Program-made: the position numbers and the translations under genes
In this document: positions 1-8,856 of the stretch, piece after piece
Numbering within the stretch: position 1 is the stretch's first letter
Layout: each line of letters opens with the position of its first letter
Source: Mesorhizobium loti
GTDB lineage: Bacteria; Pseudomonadota; Alphaproteobacteria; Rhizobiales; Rhizobiaceae
Assembly (NCBI GenBank): GCA_014189435.1
Contig: CP050293.1
Coordinates: 4,097,001-4,161,000, forward strand
Direction of reading: 5' to 3'
Length of the DNA stretch: 64,000 nucleotides
The notes under the pieces: model-generated
Seen by the model: the letters and a program-made list of their open reading frames with translations, nothing else
The model's database searches: none
What the model was told of the DNA's origin: nothing

Positions 1-1
1 T

Positions 2-559
2 TCCGGCTCGATCATGGTCACCGACACGGAAACCCGGATGATCGATCCGGAGTTCGCCTTCTACGGCCCGATGGCCTTCGATGTCGGCATGCTGCTCGCC
101 AATTTCTGGATGTCGTTCTTCTCGCAGCGCGGCCATGAGCAGACTGGCAAGCGCGACGCCATGCGTGCCTATCTGCTTGAGGTGACAGTCGAGACCTGGT
201 CGGTGTTCCGCGCCGAGTTCTCCCTGATGTGGCGCACCGAGCGCACCGGCATGCTCTATCAGAAGAGCCTGTTCGAGGATCAGGGCGACAGGCTCGGCGC
301 CGAGCAGGCGCTCGACCATGTGCTGCACCAGATCTGGACCGACCTGCTCGGCTTTGCCGGCATCGAGGTTCACCGGCGCATCCTCGGCCTTGCCCACAAT
401 GCCGATTTCGAGACCATTGCCGATGAGGATCTGCGCGCCAGTTGTGAAGCAAAGGCGCTGAGATTCGGCCGTCACATTGCCGTCAACCGGCGCCATATCC
501 ACAGCATCGACGAGGTCAACAAATTGGCCGCGCTGATCGAACAGGAGAGCAGCATTTGA
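2..559 (+). CDS. mtnK: S-methyl-5-thioribose kinase, C-terminal part (cut by window edge)
   Basis: Phosphorylates methylthioribose to its 1-phosphate in the methionine salvage pathway, in the cytoplasm. The frame is already open at base 2, so the N-terminal half lies outside the window; about 185 C-terminal residues remain of a family that is usually near 420. The segment with [16 protein letters not shown] matches the metal-binding and activation region of MtnK in the choline-kinase/APH fold. The stop overlaps the TTG start of mtnA, which gives translational coupling and confirms the pathway. The ATG at 14 is an internal Met, not the real start. Confidence 0.9.
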   Translation, partial: SGSIMVTDTETRMIDPEFAFYGPMAFDVGMLLANFWMSFFSQRGHEQTGKRDAMRAYLLEVTVETWSVFRAEFSLMWRTERTGMLYQKSLFEDQGDRLGAEQALDHVLHQIWTDLLGFAGIEVHRRILGLAHNADFETIADEDLRASCEAKALRFGRHIAVNRRHIHSIDEVNKLAALIEQESSI

Positions 560-1650
560 ACGTCGGCGACCGCCACTATCGCACCATCTGGCTGAGCGAC
601 GACGGGCGTTCGGTTGATATTATCGACCAGCGCTGGCTGCCGCATGATTTCCGCATCGAGACCATCGGCACGGTTGCCGGCATCGCCACCGCCATCCGCG
701 ACATGTGGGTGCGCGGCGCACCTCTCATTGGCGTCACCGCAGCCTATGGCGTCGCCATGCAGATGGCTGACGATCCATCGGATGCAGCGCTCGACGCCGT
801 GTGGGAGACCCTGCACGAAACACGGCCGACCGCGATCAATCTGCGCTGGGCGCTGGACGAAATGCGGCGCTTCCTGCGGCCCCTGCCAACGGAACAACGC
901 GCCGCGGCCGCCTATCGGCGCGCCAGTGAGATCGCCGACGAGGATGTCGAGCTGAACCGCGCCATTGGCGAGAACGGTCTCGCCATCATCAAGGCGATCG
1001 CGGCGCGCAAGCAGAAGGGCGAGCCGGTCAACATCCTGACCCACTGCAATGCCGGCTGGCTGGCGACGGTCGACTATGGCACCGCCACCGCGCCGATCTA
1101 TCTGGCTACGGAGGCCGGCATTTCGGTCCATGTCTATGTCGATGAAACACGGCCACGCAACCAGGGCGCCCAGCTGACCGCATGGGAGATGGCCGGCCAT
1201 GGCGTGCCGCACACGCTGATCGTCGACAATGCCGGCGGCCATTTGATGCAGCGCGGCGAGATCGACATGGTCATCGTCGGAACCGACCGCACCACCGCCG
1301 ACGGCGATGTCTGCAACAAGATCGGCACCTATCTGAAGGCGCTCGCGGCCGCCGACAATGATGTGCCGTTCTATGTCGCGCTACCCTCGCCGACCATCGA
1401 CTGGACGGTGCATGACGGACTGGCCGAAATCCCGATCGAGCAGCGCTCGGCCGACGAGGTGTCGCTGGTCTGGGGCAAGACCGCTGCCGGCGAGATTGCC
1501 CAGGTGCGCATTTCGCCGGAGACGACGCCGGCGGCAAACCCGGCCTTCGATGTGACGCCGGCGCGGCTGGTGACCGGCCTGATCACTGAGCGCGGCGTTG
1601 CCAAGGCATCGCGCGAGGGCCTGAAGGCGATGTTTCCCGAGCGCGCGTAG
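556..1650 (+). CDS. mtnA: S-methyl-5-thioribose-1-phosphate isomerase
   Basis: Converts methylthioribose-1-phosphate to methylthioribulose-1-phosphate, the step after MtnK in methionine salvage. At 364 residues it has the usual length of the eIF2B-like MtnA family. The N-terminal RGAPLIG segment (residues 53-59), the catalytic Cys164 in THCNAG and the catalytic Asp244 in [11 protein letters not shown] are all visible. The TTG start at 556 overlaps the mtnK stop by four bases. No other salvage gene follows: a palindromic repeat and a convergent Lrp regulator come next, so the operon ends here. Confidence 0.95.
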   Translation: MNVGDRHYRTIWLSDDGRSVDIIDQRWLPHDFRIETIGTVAGIATAIRDMWVRGAPLIGVTAAYGVAMQMADDPSDAALDAVWETLHETRPTAINLRWALDEMRRFLRPLPTEQRAAAAYRRASEIADEDVELNRAIGENGLAIIKAIAARKQKGEPVNILTHCNAGWLATVDYGTATAPIYLATEAGISVHVYVDETRPRNQGAQLTAWEMAGHGVPHTLIVDNAGGHLMQRGEIDMVIVGTDRTTADGDVCNKIGTYLKALAAADNDVPFYVALPSPTIDWTVHDGLAEIPIEQRSADEVSLVWGKTAAGEIAQVRISPETTPAANPAFDVTPARLVTGLITERGVAKASREGLKAMFPERA

Positions 1651-1660
1651 TTCCGCGCGT

Positions 1661-1790
1661 CTGGAGCAGTTCACCGATTCACGGAAACGGCTAACCGCTC
1701 TAACTCTTTGTTTTGACGCAATTCCCAAGGGAAAGCGCCATGCGCTTTTCCCGGGAAAACCGCTTCACACTTTTCCTAGAATTGCTCTAG
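1661..1790. repeat. Rhizobial interspersed palindromic repeat, copy 1
   Basis: Imperfect terminal arms at 1661-1672 and 1779-1790 (ctggagcagttc against the complement of gaattgctctag) enclose an internal hairpin with GGGAAAGCGC and GCGCTTTTCCC arms. Its right half contains the 20-base block at 1756-1775, which recurs exactly at 19492-19511. It fills the gap between convergent mtnA and the Lrp gene, and the TAG stop of the Lrp gene lies inside the right arm. Confidence 0.7.
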
Positions 1791-2326
1791 TACAGAGGCT
1801 CGGCCATATGCTTCGGGGTCGGCCATGTCTCGGTAATGCCCGGCTGCACCGGCCGCTCCAGATAGGTCGATAAAACCACATAGCTGCGCGTCGAGGTGAC
1901 GCCCGGCGTTTCGTACAGGCGCGCCAAAAGGCCTTCGAGTGCTCTGGTGTCTTCCGTGCGGACCTTCAGCAGCATGCAGGTATCACCGGCGACGGTATGG
2001 ATCTCCTCGACTTCGGGATATTGCGAGACCGCCATCAGTTCCGGCGTCTTTCCCCAGCCCTTGGTGTCGATATGGACAAAGGCAAGCAAAGGCTTTTTCA
2101 CCGCCCGGGGATCGATGATGGCGACTGTGTTGCGGATGGCGCCGCTGCGCCGGAGCCGTTTGACCCGCTCATGCGCTGCCGGTGGCGACAAGCCTACGCG
2201 ATCGCCAAGTTCGGCGTAGCTGATCGTGGCGTCATCGACCAGGACGCCTAATATTCTTCGGTCAATCGCGTCGAGGTCGCGGGCCGCAGCCTTGTTCTGC
2301 AGAATGCCATCTGTTTCTTCATCCAT
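1787..2326 (-). CDS. Lrp/AsnC family transcriptional regulator
   Basis: A 179-residue DNA-binding regulator. An AsnC-type winged helix-turn-helix spans about residues 17-75 (DAIDRRILGVLVDDATISY, then a recognition helix in GLSPPAAHERVKRL). A RAM ligand-binding and oligomerisation domain follows to about residue 155. The last 20 or so residues are a family-specific tail. It diverges from the MFS transporter with 49 bases between start codons, so it probably controls that transporter and itself; the effector, perhaps an amino acid, cannot be read from sequence. Its stop codon lies in the terminal arm of an interspersed repeat. Confidence 0.9.
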   Translation of the reverse strand: MDEETDGILQNKAAARDLDAIDRRILGVLVDDATISYAELGDRVGLSPPAAHERVKRLRRSGAIRNTVAIIDPRAVKKPLLAFVHIDTKGWGKTPELMAVSQYPEVEEIHTVAGDTCMLLKVRTEDTRALEGLLARLYETPGVTSTRSYVVLSTYLERPVQPGITETWPTPKHMAEPLY

Positions 2327-2375
2327 GGCGAAATTCCTGGTTCTCCGCTGAATAGAATACGGCCATTATGCTGAT

Positions 2376-3545
2376 ATGTCGAACATTGATCAAGTTGCAC
2401 CATTGACTGCCCGAGCACCGATTCCGGCGCTTGCCTATCTGTTGACGGGCTGCATCGCGGTCATCGGCTCGAACTCGCTTGTGCTGGGTCCGATTGCACC
2501 GGCTGTCGCCTCGTCGTTCGGCACCAGCGTGCCGGCCGTGATGATTGCGGCGGCCGCGTTCGGCCTCGGCACCTCCGCAAGCGCCCTGTTCCTGGCCCGC
2601 TACATCGACCGGCTCGGCGCCCGCCGGATGCTGCAGGGCGCCCTGTTGCTGCTGGCACTGGCGCTGGTTGCAAGCGCCGCGGCACCCACGGTGATCCTGC
2701 TGGTCGCCGCACAGCTGCTCGCCGGCATCGCTGCCGGCATCGCCATGCCGGCGATCTATGCCAGCGCCGCGGCCATCGCTCCGCCCGGCCGTGAAAGCGG
2801 CACGATCGGCGTCGTGCTGACCGGATGGACGCTCAGCATGGTGGCCGGCGTCTCGCTGTCGGCCGTGCTTGCCGATCTCGTGCATTGGCGTGCCGTCTTT
2901 GCCGCGGTCGCGGTGCTTGCGGCCCTTGCATGGGTGGGGCTGACAGTGACCTCGCTCAGCGACATCAGGAAGGCCGGGTCGGCGCCCGCCCCGCTGGAGG
3001 CCCTTGGCATCCCCGGCATCGTCCCGCTTCTGATCGCTTGCGCCGCCTTCATGACCGCCTTCTACGGTGTCTATGGCTATCTCGGCGACCATCTTCATGT
3101 CGGGCTGGGAGAGCCGGTCAGCGCCAATGGGCTGGCGGCGCTTGCCTATGGCGTGGGTTTCGGCATGGCAGCACTTCTCGACGGTGTCATCGACCGGATC
3201 GGCGCGCGCCGCGTCATGCCATTTGCCTATCTTCTCGTCGCGGCCGTCTATGTCGCGATCGCCGCGACGAGCAACAGCTTCAGCCTGACCCTGGCCATGG
3301 TCGCGCTCTGGGGACTGGCCAATCATTTCGGATTGAACGTCCTGGTGATGCGCCTGTCGGCGCTCGATCCGTCGCGGCGCGGCACGATCATGGGCTTGAA
3401 CAGCGCGGTGACCTACCTCGCGGTCTTCGTCGGCACCACCAGCTTCGGACCGCTTTACTCCAACTTCGGCTTTGCTGTCTGCGCGATGGTTGCAGCGCTG
3501 CTGACGCTGGTAGCCGCATCGGCGGCGGCGTGGCGCACGCGGTAG
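2376..3545 (+). CDS. MFS transporter
   Basis: A 389-residue inner-membrane protein with about twelve hydrophobic segments and a major facilitator loop after TM2 (ARYIDRLGARRML, about residues 71-83). A similar repeat (IDRIGARRVMPFAY) follows TM8, as expected from the internal duplication of the fold. It resembles the drug/metabolite-efflux and CynX-like branches. No substrate is evident. It is divergent from the Lrp-type regulator, which is often how amino-acid or metabolite exporters are wired. The ATG at 2376 has only a weak ribosome site. Confidence 0.85.
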   Translation: MSNIDQVAPLTARAPIPALAYLLTGCIAVIGSNSLVLGPIAPAVASSFGTSVPAVMIAAAAFGLGTSASALFLARYIDRLGARRMLQGALLLLALALVASAAAPTVILLVAAQLLAGIAAGIAMPAIYASAAAIAPPGRESGTIGVVLTGWTLSMVAGVSLSAVLADLVHWRAVFAAVAVLAALAWVGLTVTSLSDIRKAGSAPAPLEALGIPGIVPLLIACAAFMTAFYGVYGYLGDHLHVGLGEPVSANGLAALAYGVGFGMAALLDGVIDRIGARRVMPFAYLLVAAVYVAIAATSNSFSLTLAMVALWGLANHFGLNVLVMRLSALDPSRRGTIMGLNSAVTYLAVFVGTTSFGPLYSNFGFAVCAMVAALLTLVAASAAAWRTR

Positions 3546-3575
3546 TCGAACGTGCTTGGCCCAACCTTCTCACGG

Positions 3576-3604
3576 TTGACAGCAGCGCCCTGCCCTTTCA
3601 TACA
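3576..3604 (+). promoter_or_regulatory. Predicted sigma-70 promoter of the ribH2 leader
   Basis: TTGACA at 3576-3581 and CATACA at 3599-3604 are separated by 17 bases. They sit just upstream of the FMN riboswitch, so the transcript would start near 3611, right at the aptamer. Confidence 0.5.
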
Positions 3605-3613
3605 AAGCCGTTA

Positions 3614-4311
<698 letters not shown>

Positions 4312-4615
4312 CGTAACGCGCAAGATCGGATGGCACCAAGTCCGAGCGATCAGCCATGTCAGTTGACCGCCAGCCCTGCCGGACGAAAGGGCTTCAGCGC
4401 GGCGTCTATGGCCCGCAGGAGCGCCTTCGGCGGATGATTGAGCATGTGAATGGAATTCGGATGGCGCCCGCTCCTGGGCCGGTTGGCAGCAAGAGCACCG
4501 TATCACGAAGGGTGTGGCGCGCCATGCCTCCGCTGGTTCACGGTGCCTACTGCCGCGTTGCCGAGGAGTTAGAAAGCGAAAGGGCCGGCGAACGCCTGCC
4601 CTTTTTGGAGCCCGG
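4312..4615. other. Intergenic stretch between ribH2 and the lipid operon
   Basis: No convincing gene. On the minus strand a short frame (4357-4446) reads as a plausible protein tail (MLNHPPKALLRAIDAALKPF and eight more residues, then a stop), but nothing upstream supports a full gene and no family was recognised. It may be a gene remnant. The segment ends in the terminator at 4579-4606. Confidence 0.3.
4579..4606 (-). terminator. Intrinsic terminator of the lipid operon (possibly bidirectional)
   Basis: Ten bases past the stop of the minus-strand ICMT-like gene, the arms AGGGC-GGC and GCC-GCCCT with a small loop form a stem. On the plus strand it is followed by TTTTT. On the minus strand it is followed by a weaker T-rich tract, so it may stop transcripts from both sides. 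Confidence 0.6.
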
Positions 4616-5278
4616 TCATCGGGTGGAGAGAGTGCGTGAATGTGGAACCAGCATAGGCACGCGCTCGGCATATTTCTGGTATTCAGGGAATGCAGCTCGC
4701 AGCACATGTTCCTCGTTCAAGGCTCGCCGGTATTGGAGTGCAAACCAGCAAGCGCCCACCGTCACCGACGAGACCGACCAGTTGGCTATGATCACACCAA
4801 TCATGGTGATCGCCTCCGCCGCATAAAGTGGATGCCTGACGATACTGTAAGGTCCTGCCGTGACGAGCTTTCGAGCTGTTGCCATCATGGAAAACGATCG
4901 TCCCAGCCAGATCAGGCAATAGATCGAAAGCAGCGTCCCCACCACGATCATCGTGGTGCCAAACAATCGGACTTCTGTCGGCACATCTCCGATCGGCAGT
5001 ACGACCAGGAGGGACATGACAAAAGTTCCCGCGATGGAGACGACGCGGGGAGCAAGCCCGGCCGCACTTGATTTCGCTGGCAGCCTCACCAGCGTAAACA
5101 AGAGCGAGCAACCTAGGAATATGAAGGCCGCGATGCGTGAGGTCAGTATCAGAGACCATCCATCGAGAGTCTCAGCGTGAAATATCCCGCCTATTGTCCC
5201 GGTCTCCCACACCATCAAAAACGTGAAGATAACGAGGATCGCGGCCCGACCGGCGAAGTCTTCAATTTGGCTGATCAT
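4616..5278 (-). CDS. ICMT-like membrane methyltransferase (isoprenylcysteine carboxyl methyltransferase family)
   Basis: A 220-residue inner-membrane protein with about five or six hydrophobic segments. The C-terminal half carries the family pattern LGRSFSMMATARKLVTAGPYS, then VRHPLYAAE and, after a helix, NEEHVLRAAFPEYQKYAERV. This fits the SAM-binding and acceptor region of ICMT/PEMT-like enzymes. Bacterial members methylate small lipids or metabolites and the acceptor is usually unknown. It is the last gene of the three-gene operon and its start overlaps the end of the desaturase-like gene by 17 bases, implying coupling. A role in modifying a lipid made by the two upstream enzymes is inference. 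Confidence 0.8.
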   Translation of the reverse strand: MISQIEDFAGRAAILVIFTFLMVWETGTIGGIFHAETLDGWSLILTSRIAAFIFLGCSLLFTLVRLPAKSSAAGLAPRVVSIAGTFVMSLLVVLPIGDVPTEVRLFGTTMIVVGTLLSIYCLIWLGRSFSMMATARKLVTAGPYSIVRHPLYAAEAITMIGVIIANWSVSSVTVGACWFALQYRRALNEEHVLRAAFPEYQKYAERVPMLVPHSRTLSTR

Positions 5279-6083
5279 GAGTCAACTCCGATATCTGCAA
5301 GACCACCCTCTCTGCTGGTCGGCTGAATGGATAGGCGAGTTGTCCAAGGTAGGCATCGGGCACCGGCTCGTCGGTTCCATATTTCGACGGCATGGCTTCG
5401 GGCATGTACATGGTGCCGAACAACGCATCGATGATGGAGAGCTGGCCAGCGAAATTCTTGTCGAAAGCCTGGCGTTCGTTGGCGTGGTGCCAGTGGTGGA
5501 AGAGTGGCGAGGCGACCACCCATTTCAGCGGCCCAAATCCGATCTTGATGTTCGAGTGAATCAACAGCGCCTGCCAGTGGTAGATCACTCCAGCAACGAT
5601 GAAAGGCCCGACAGCGAACCCGAGGGCATAGATCGGCAGGAGCGACGCCGCCTTGACGAACAGTTGGTCCAAGGGGTGGACACGGTGGGCAGCAAGAGCA
5701 TCGAGTTCTTCGATGCTGTGATGGATCGCATGAAAGCGCCACAGGAACGGGACGGCGTGGAGCAGCCTGTGAGCGAGGTAGAAGCCGAGATCCGACACAA
5801 CGATCACCTCGATCGTCTGAAGCCAGAACGGCTGGGTCCGGATAGTTTGGCCGACCAGGTTTGGCACAGCCGAGTTGATGCCTACCATGCAGCCAGCGAT
5901 CAGGATCAGAAAGCCGATTTTGAAGAGAACTCCGGTCACAAACAGATGCAGAAGGTCGGTTGAAAGCGCTCGACGCAGGTACAGCCGCCCCTCATGCAGA
6001 GGCAACAGGTGCTCCAGCGGAACGAAAATCATGAAGACGATCACGATCGCCTTTGGGTCGATCAGGTCAAACAGATCAAACAC
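5262..6083 (-). CDS. Sterol desaturase / fatty acid hydroxylase family protein
   Basis: A di-iron membrane oxygenase, 273 residues from the chosen start. The three histidine boxes are present: HRLLH, HAIHHSIEELDALAAHRVHP and HHWHHANE, separated by hydrophobic segments. The family hydroxylates or desaturates acyl, sphingoid or sterol-like chains; the substrate is not evident. I chose the GTG at 6083 because it overlaps the stop of the upstream PAP2 gene (GTGTTTGA). An in-frame ATG at 6161 would give 299 residues but an 86-base overlap. Middle gene of a lipid operon. Confidence 0.85.
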   Translation of the reverse strand: MFDLFDLIDPKAIVIVFMIFVPLEHLLPLHEGRLYLRRALSTDLLHLFVTGVLFKIGFLILIAGCMVGINSAVPNLVGQTIRTQPFWLQTIEVIVVSDLGFYLAHRLLHAVPFLWRFHAIHHSIEELDALAAHRVHPLDQLFVKAASLLPIYALGFAVGPFIVAGVIYHWQALLIHSNIKIGFGPLKWVVASPLFHHWHHANERQAFDKNFAGQLSIIDALFGTMYMPEAMPSKYGTDEPVPDAYLGQLAYPFSRPAERVVLQISELTHDQPN

Positions 6084-7122
6084 TGTCGCCCCCGCACATG
6101 CGAGCTGAAGCAACCCAGATTGATACAACGGCTGCGATCGCAACATAGCCGTCAATGGCATAGTGCCAGCCCCAATAGACCGACCCGAACAGCGTCAGGG
6201 CCGCGAACACCCAAGCGGCCGCGCCGATCCATCGGTTGATCCGCGAGAAAAAGAGAGCATTGAGCGCAGCCACAGCGACATGGATACTGGGCATGGCGGA
6301 GATGCCGGCGAAGACGTTCTCCGCACCATATTCGTAGGCGTTACGGAGGCGGCTGGCCACTTCGACCATAGGAAGGGCCGCTGAGCTGCTGCCTAGAGCG
6401 GCCCTGAGGTCTGCAAACCGTAGCCCGCCTCCAGGAACGAAGGTGTCATAGAAAATCGGACCGGCCGACGCGACTGCGGTCGCCATCACGGTTCCGAGTC
6501 CGATCATCGTGATGGTGAATGCAACCATGTACCTGGTCCGCAGCGGCTCGCGGCAAAAAGCAGCAACTATGATCGCGGTGAAGAATTGGAATAGCCATGC
6601 CGGAAAGTAGAGGAGCACCAGCGCCGGGATCGCTGCTGGAGGTGTCACGGCATGCAGCCATCGCCACGGATCGCCGAAATGCAGGGCGAAGTCGATGTTG
6701 GCAAGCGTGCGATCTGCGTAGAAGGGAACGAGCCGCGTGATGTTGTATTTGAAGGTCCAGAAAGCGGCAATTCCGACGCAAGTGCCGAGCGTGATCGTCA
6801 TGGCTCCGAGGCCTCTCGCTGCCAAGATTTCGGCCAGAAAGGACAAAGGCGACGCGGGCCTGCGAAGAACAGCAGTTCCTATCAGCCCCAGGGAGCAGGC
6901 GGTCAGCGCCACGGGTAGGAAATCCAGCGCGAACGCCTTGAGGTTCAGCAAATAGAGGTCGGGGGAAAAAAATAGGGCAACAAGCGAATAGGTTGCGACA
7001 ACCCAGATCAATCGGATCGCAGGAGTACCGGCAATTCGAAGCTCTCGTGCTGATGTCAGATCGGTCTTTGCTAAGATCTCTTCCCGCATTTGGCAATCCC
7101 GTCCATCTCCACAAGGAAGCAC
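6076..7122 (-). CDS. PAP2-superfamily membrane protein, Aur1/inositolphosphotransferase-like
   Basis: A 348-residue integral membrane protein with roughly seven or eight hydrophobic segments. Near the C-terminus it carries the lipid-phosphatase signatures SAMPSIHVA (catalytic His) and, 40 residues later, GWHYAIDGY. This arrangement resembles the PAP2_3 group, which includes inositol-phosphoceramide synthases and phospholipid headgroup transferases, so it may transfer a headgroup or dephosphorylate a lipid. First gene of the operon. A second in-frame ATG at 7089 (MREEIL) is an equally possible start. A TTAA-N7-TTAA motif lies 28 bases upstream of the first start. Confidence 0.75.
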   Translation of the reverse strand: MLPCGDGRDCQMREEILAKTDLTSARELRIAGTPAIRLIWVVATYSLVALFFSPDLYLLNLKAFALDFLPVALTACSLGLIGTAVLRRPASPLSFLAEILAARGLGAMTITLGTCVGIAAFWTFKYNITRLVPFYADRTLANIDFALHFGDPWRWLHAVTPPAAIPALVLLYFPAWLFQFFTAIIVAAFCREPLRTRYMVAFTITMIGLGTVMATAVASAGPIFYDTFVPGGGLRFADLRAALGSSSAALPMVEVASRLRNAYEYGAENVFAGISAMPSIHVAVAALNALFFSRINRWIGAAAWVFAALTLFGSVYWGWHYAIDGYVAIAAVVSIWVASARMCGGDSV

Positions 7123-7149
7123 TTCGTCGGCTTTCCGGCAAGAACGTCC

Positions 7150-7164
7150 TTAACAGAGGGTTAA
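7150..7164 (-). promoter_or_regulatory. CtrA-like box before the lipid operon
   Basis: TTAA at 7150-7153 and TTAA at 7161-7164 are seven bases apart, the spacing of the alphaproteobacterial CtrA consensus TTAA-N7-TTAA. It lies just upstream of the PAP2-like gene. One match to a short motif is weak evidence. Confidence 0.3.
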
Positions 7165-7304
7165 TCGAGGTCTGTCGGGGACACTGGAACAAGGCCCCTT
7201 CACTTCTGGAACCTGCAGGGAGCTTCGACAGCATCGGCTCGGAGCAGGTCGCGTAGTTTTCGATGTGGTGATACAGTGCCAAGCAACAGGCTGGGGAATT
7301 TTCG

Positions 7305-7472
7305 TTGAAGTACAATCCGGCACTGGATGGTGTCAGGGCGGTCGCGACCCCGACATTTCTGATCGTCGCGCCGCTGACGCTGGCGATCGCCGCCTTGTCG
7401 TTTGAGTTCGTGGAGAAGCCATTGCGGGAGATGCGCAAACGGCAGCCCGCCACCGTACGAGAGGCCCGTTAA
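7305..7472 (+). pseudogene. Acyltransferase 3 family (OafA/YrhL-like) remnant with internal deletion
   Basis: A 55-codon open frame starting TTG joins the two ends of a membrane acyltransferase. The first residues KYNPALDGVRAVA are the typical N-terminus of acyltransferase-3 proteins. After residue 14 it jumps directly to a typical last membrane helix and tail, FLIVAPLTLAIAALSFEFVE and KPLREMRKR. Family members have about 350-400 residues, so some 300, including the catalytic region, are missing while the frame is kept. It cannot be an active acyltransferase. Whether the short peptide is made is unknown. Confidence 0.7.
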
Positions 7473-7509
7473 ACCGCCCTTGGAGCGCCCCTTCAATCAC
7501 AGCAAGTTA

Positions 7510-7552
7510 GTGCCAAATGATTTGCGCGCAGGTGCCAAACGATTTTGCGCGC
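7510..7552. repeat. Tandem direct repeat before fba
   Basis: GTGCCAAATGATTTGCGCGC at 7510-7529 is followed two bases later by GTGCCAAACGATTTTGCGCGC (7532-7552). The copies are nearly identical with a period of 22 bases, about two helical turns. A TACAAT -10-like hexamer starts one base after the second copy (7553-7558), so the pair may be an activator or repressor site for fba. Confidence 0.5.
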
Positions 7553-7558
7553 TACAAT

Positions 7559-7731
7559 CGCGGCCTGAGGTCATCAAACAGGCCGGATTTCAGCCCTGCA
7601 ACAAGAATTGCGATCGAGAAGGCCTCTGAAGGTTGCGGTTCCGTTGAAATCCGGCCAGAAGCATCAAGGGCCGACCGGCGACCGGCCGGCCCGCGACGTT
7701 GCGCTTGAAACCAGATACGGGAGACTATTGG
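7559..7731 (+). promoter_or_regulatory. Structured 5' leader candidate of fba
   Basis: Between the putative -10 and the fba start lie two stem-loops. First, a perfect 12-bp inverted repeat (GGCCGGATTTCA at 7581-7592 and its complement at 7645-7656), with a nested GCAAC/GTTGC pair. Second, a compact 11-bp stem with one mismatch at 7668-7692. No open frame or known riboswitch was recognised here. The compact stem ends 39 bases before the start codon and has no T-run after it. Confidence 0.4.
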
Positions 7732-8796
7732 GTGGCTCGCATAACACTGAGACAATTGCTCGACCACGCCGCCGAATACGGCTATGGCGTACCCGCTTTC
7801 AACATGAACAACATGGAACAGGGCCTCGCCATCATGGAGGCCGCCGAGGAGACCAAGTCGCCGGTCATCCTGCAGGCAAGCCGTGGCGCGCGCGCCTATG
7901 CCAATGACGTGGTGCTGGCCAAGCTGATCGACGCGCTGGTCGAAATCCATCCCGACATTCCGGTCTGCATGCATCTGGACCATGGCAACAACGAAGCCAC
8001 CTGCGTCACCGCCATCCAGTACGGCTTCACCTCGGTCATGATGGACGGGTCGCTGAAGGAAGATGGCAAGTCGCCGGCCGACTACGCTTACAATTCCGGC
8101 ATCACCAAGCGTGTCGTCGACATGGCGCATTGGGGCGGCGTGTCCGTCGAAGGCGAGATCGGCGTGCTCGGCTCGCTGGAGAGCGGCGGCGGCGAACAGG
8201 AAGACGGCCACGGCGTCGAAGGCGCGATCAGCCACGACCAGCTTTTGACCGATCCCGAACAGGCGGTCGAATTCGTCAAGGACACCCATGTCGATGCGCT
8301 GGCGGTTGCCATGGGCACCAGCCATGGCGCCTACAAATTCTCGCGCAAGCCCGACGGCGCGGTGCTGGCCATGAACGTCATCGAGGAGATCCACCGCCGC
8401 CTGCCGAACATGCATCTGGTCATGCACGGCTCGTCCTCGGTGCCGGAGGATCTGCAGGAGATCATCAACAAATATGGCGGCCAGATGAAGCCGACCTGGG
8501 GTGTTCCGGTCGAGGAAATCCAGCGCGGCATCAAGCACGGCGTGCGCAAGATCAACATCGACACCGACAACCGCATGGCGCTGACCGGCGCCATCCGCAA
8601 GGTGCTGACCGAGAATCCGAGCGAGTTCGATCCGCGCAAGTACCTGACGCCGGCCATGGCCGCCATGCGCAAGCTCTGCAAGGAGCGCTTCGAACAGTTC
8701 GGCACCGCCGGCAACGCGCAGAAGATCAAGCCGCTGCCGGTCGCGGAGATGGCCAAGCGGTATAAGTCTGGCAGTCTCGACCCGAAGTTTGGGTGA
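7732..8796 (+). CDS. fba: Class II fructose-bisphosphate aldolase (Calvin-cycle subtype)
   Basis: Cleaves fructose-1,6-bisphosphate to dihydroxyacetone phosphate and glyceraldehyde-3-phosphate, a zinc-dependent cytosolic step of glycolysis and gluconeogenesis. At 354 residues it matches the long rhizobial CbbA-like subtype. Visible features: [11 protein letters not shown] near the N-terminus, metal-site [10 protein letters not shown] with His81, Asp83 and His84, [11 protein letters not shown], and the C-terminal [10 protein letters not shown] phosphate-binding segment. I chose GTG at 7732 because it gives the canonical N-terminus [14 protein letters not shown] and has GGGAG eight bases upstream; an upstream ATG at 7699 would add a non-family extension. 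No other cbb genes are present. Confidence 0.93.
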   Translation: MARITLRQLLDHAAEYGYGVPAFNMNNMEQGLAIMEAAEETKSPVILQASRGARAYANDVVLAKLIDALVEIHPDIPVCMHLDHGNNEATCVTAIQYGFTSVMMDGSLKEDGKSPADYAYNSGITKRVVDMAHWGGVSVEGEIGVLGSLESGGGEQEDGHGVEGAISHDQLLTDPEQAVEFVKDTHVDALAVAMGTSHGAYKFSRKPDGAVLAMNVIEEIHRRLPNMHLVMHGSSSVPEDLQEIINKYGGQMKPTWGVPVEEIQRGIKHGVRKINIDTDNRMALTGAIRKVLTENPSEFDPRKYLTPAMAAMRKLCKERFEQFGTAGNAQKIKPLPVAEMAKRYKSGSLDPKFG

Positions 8797-8814
8797 ATTG
8801 GGGCGCTTGATATC

Positions 8815-8847
8815 GACGGGCAGGAGCGCGACAGCGCCCTGCCCGTC
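8815..8847. terminator. Bidirectional terminator between fba and ftsZ
   Basis: A perfect 10-bp stem (GACGGGCAGG and its complement) encloses an inner GCGC-GACA-GCGC stem, at the midpoint between two convergent genes. The T-tract is poor on both sides, so termination may rely on stem strength. Confidence 0.6.
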
Positions 8848-8856
8848 TTGCCCAGC

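Noticed and set aside
4357..4446. Short minus-strand peptide resembling a protein C-terminus
   Set aside because: Too short, no ribosome site, no recognised family. Mentioned only as a possible remnant.
8815..8847. The hairpin after fba as a possible small RNA
   Set aside because: Its position midway between two convergent stops and its lack of a promoter fit a terminator better.
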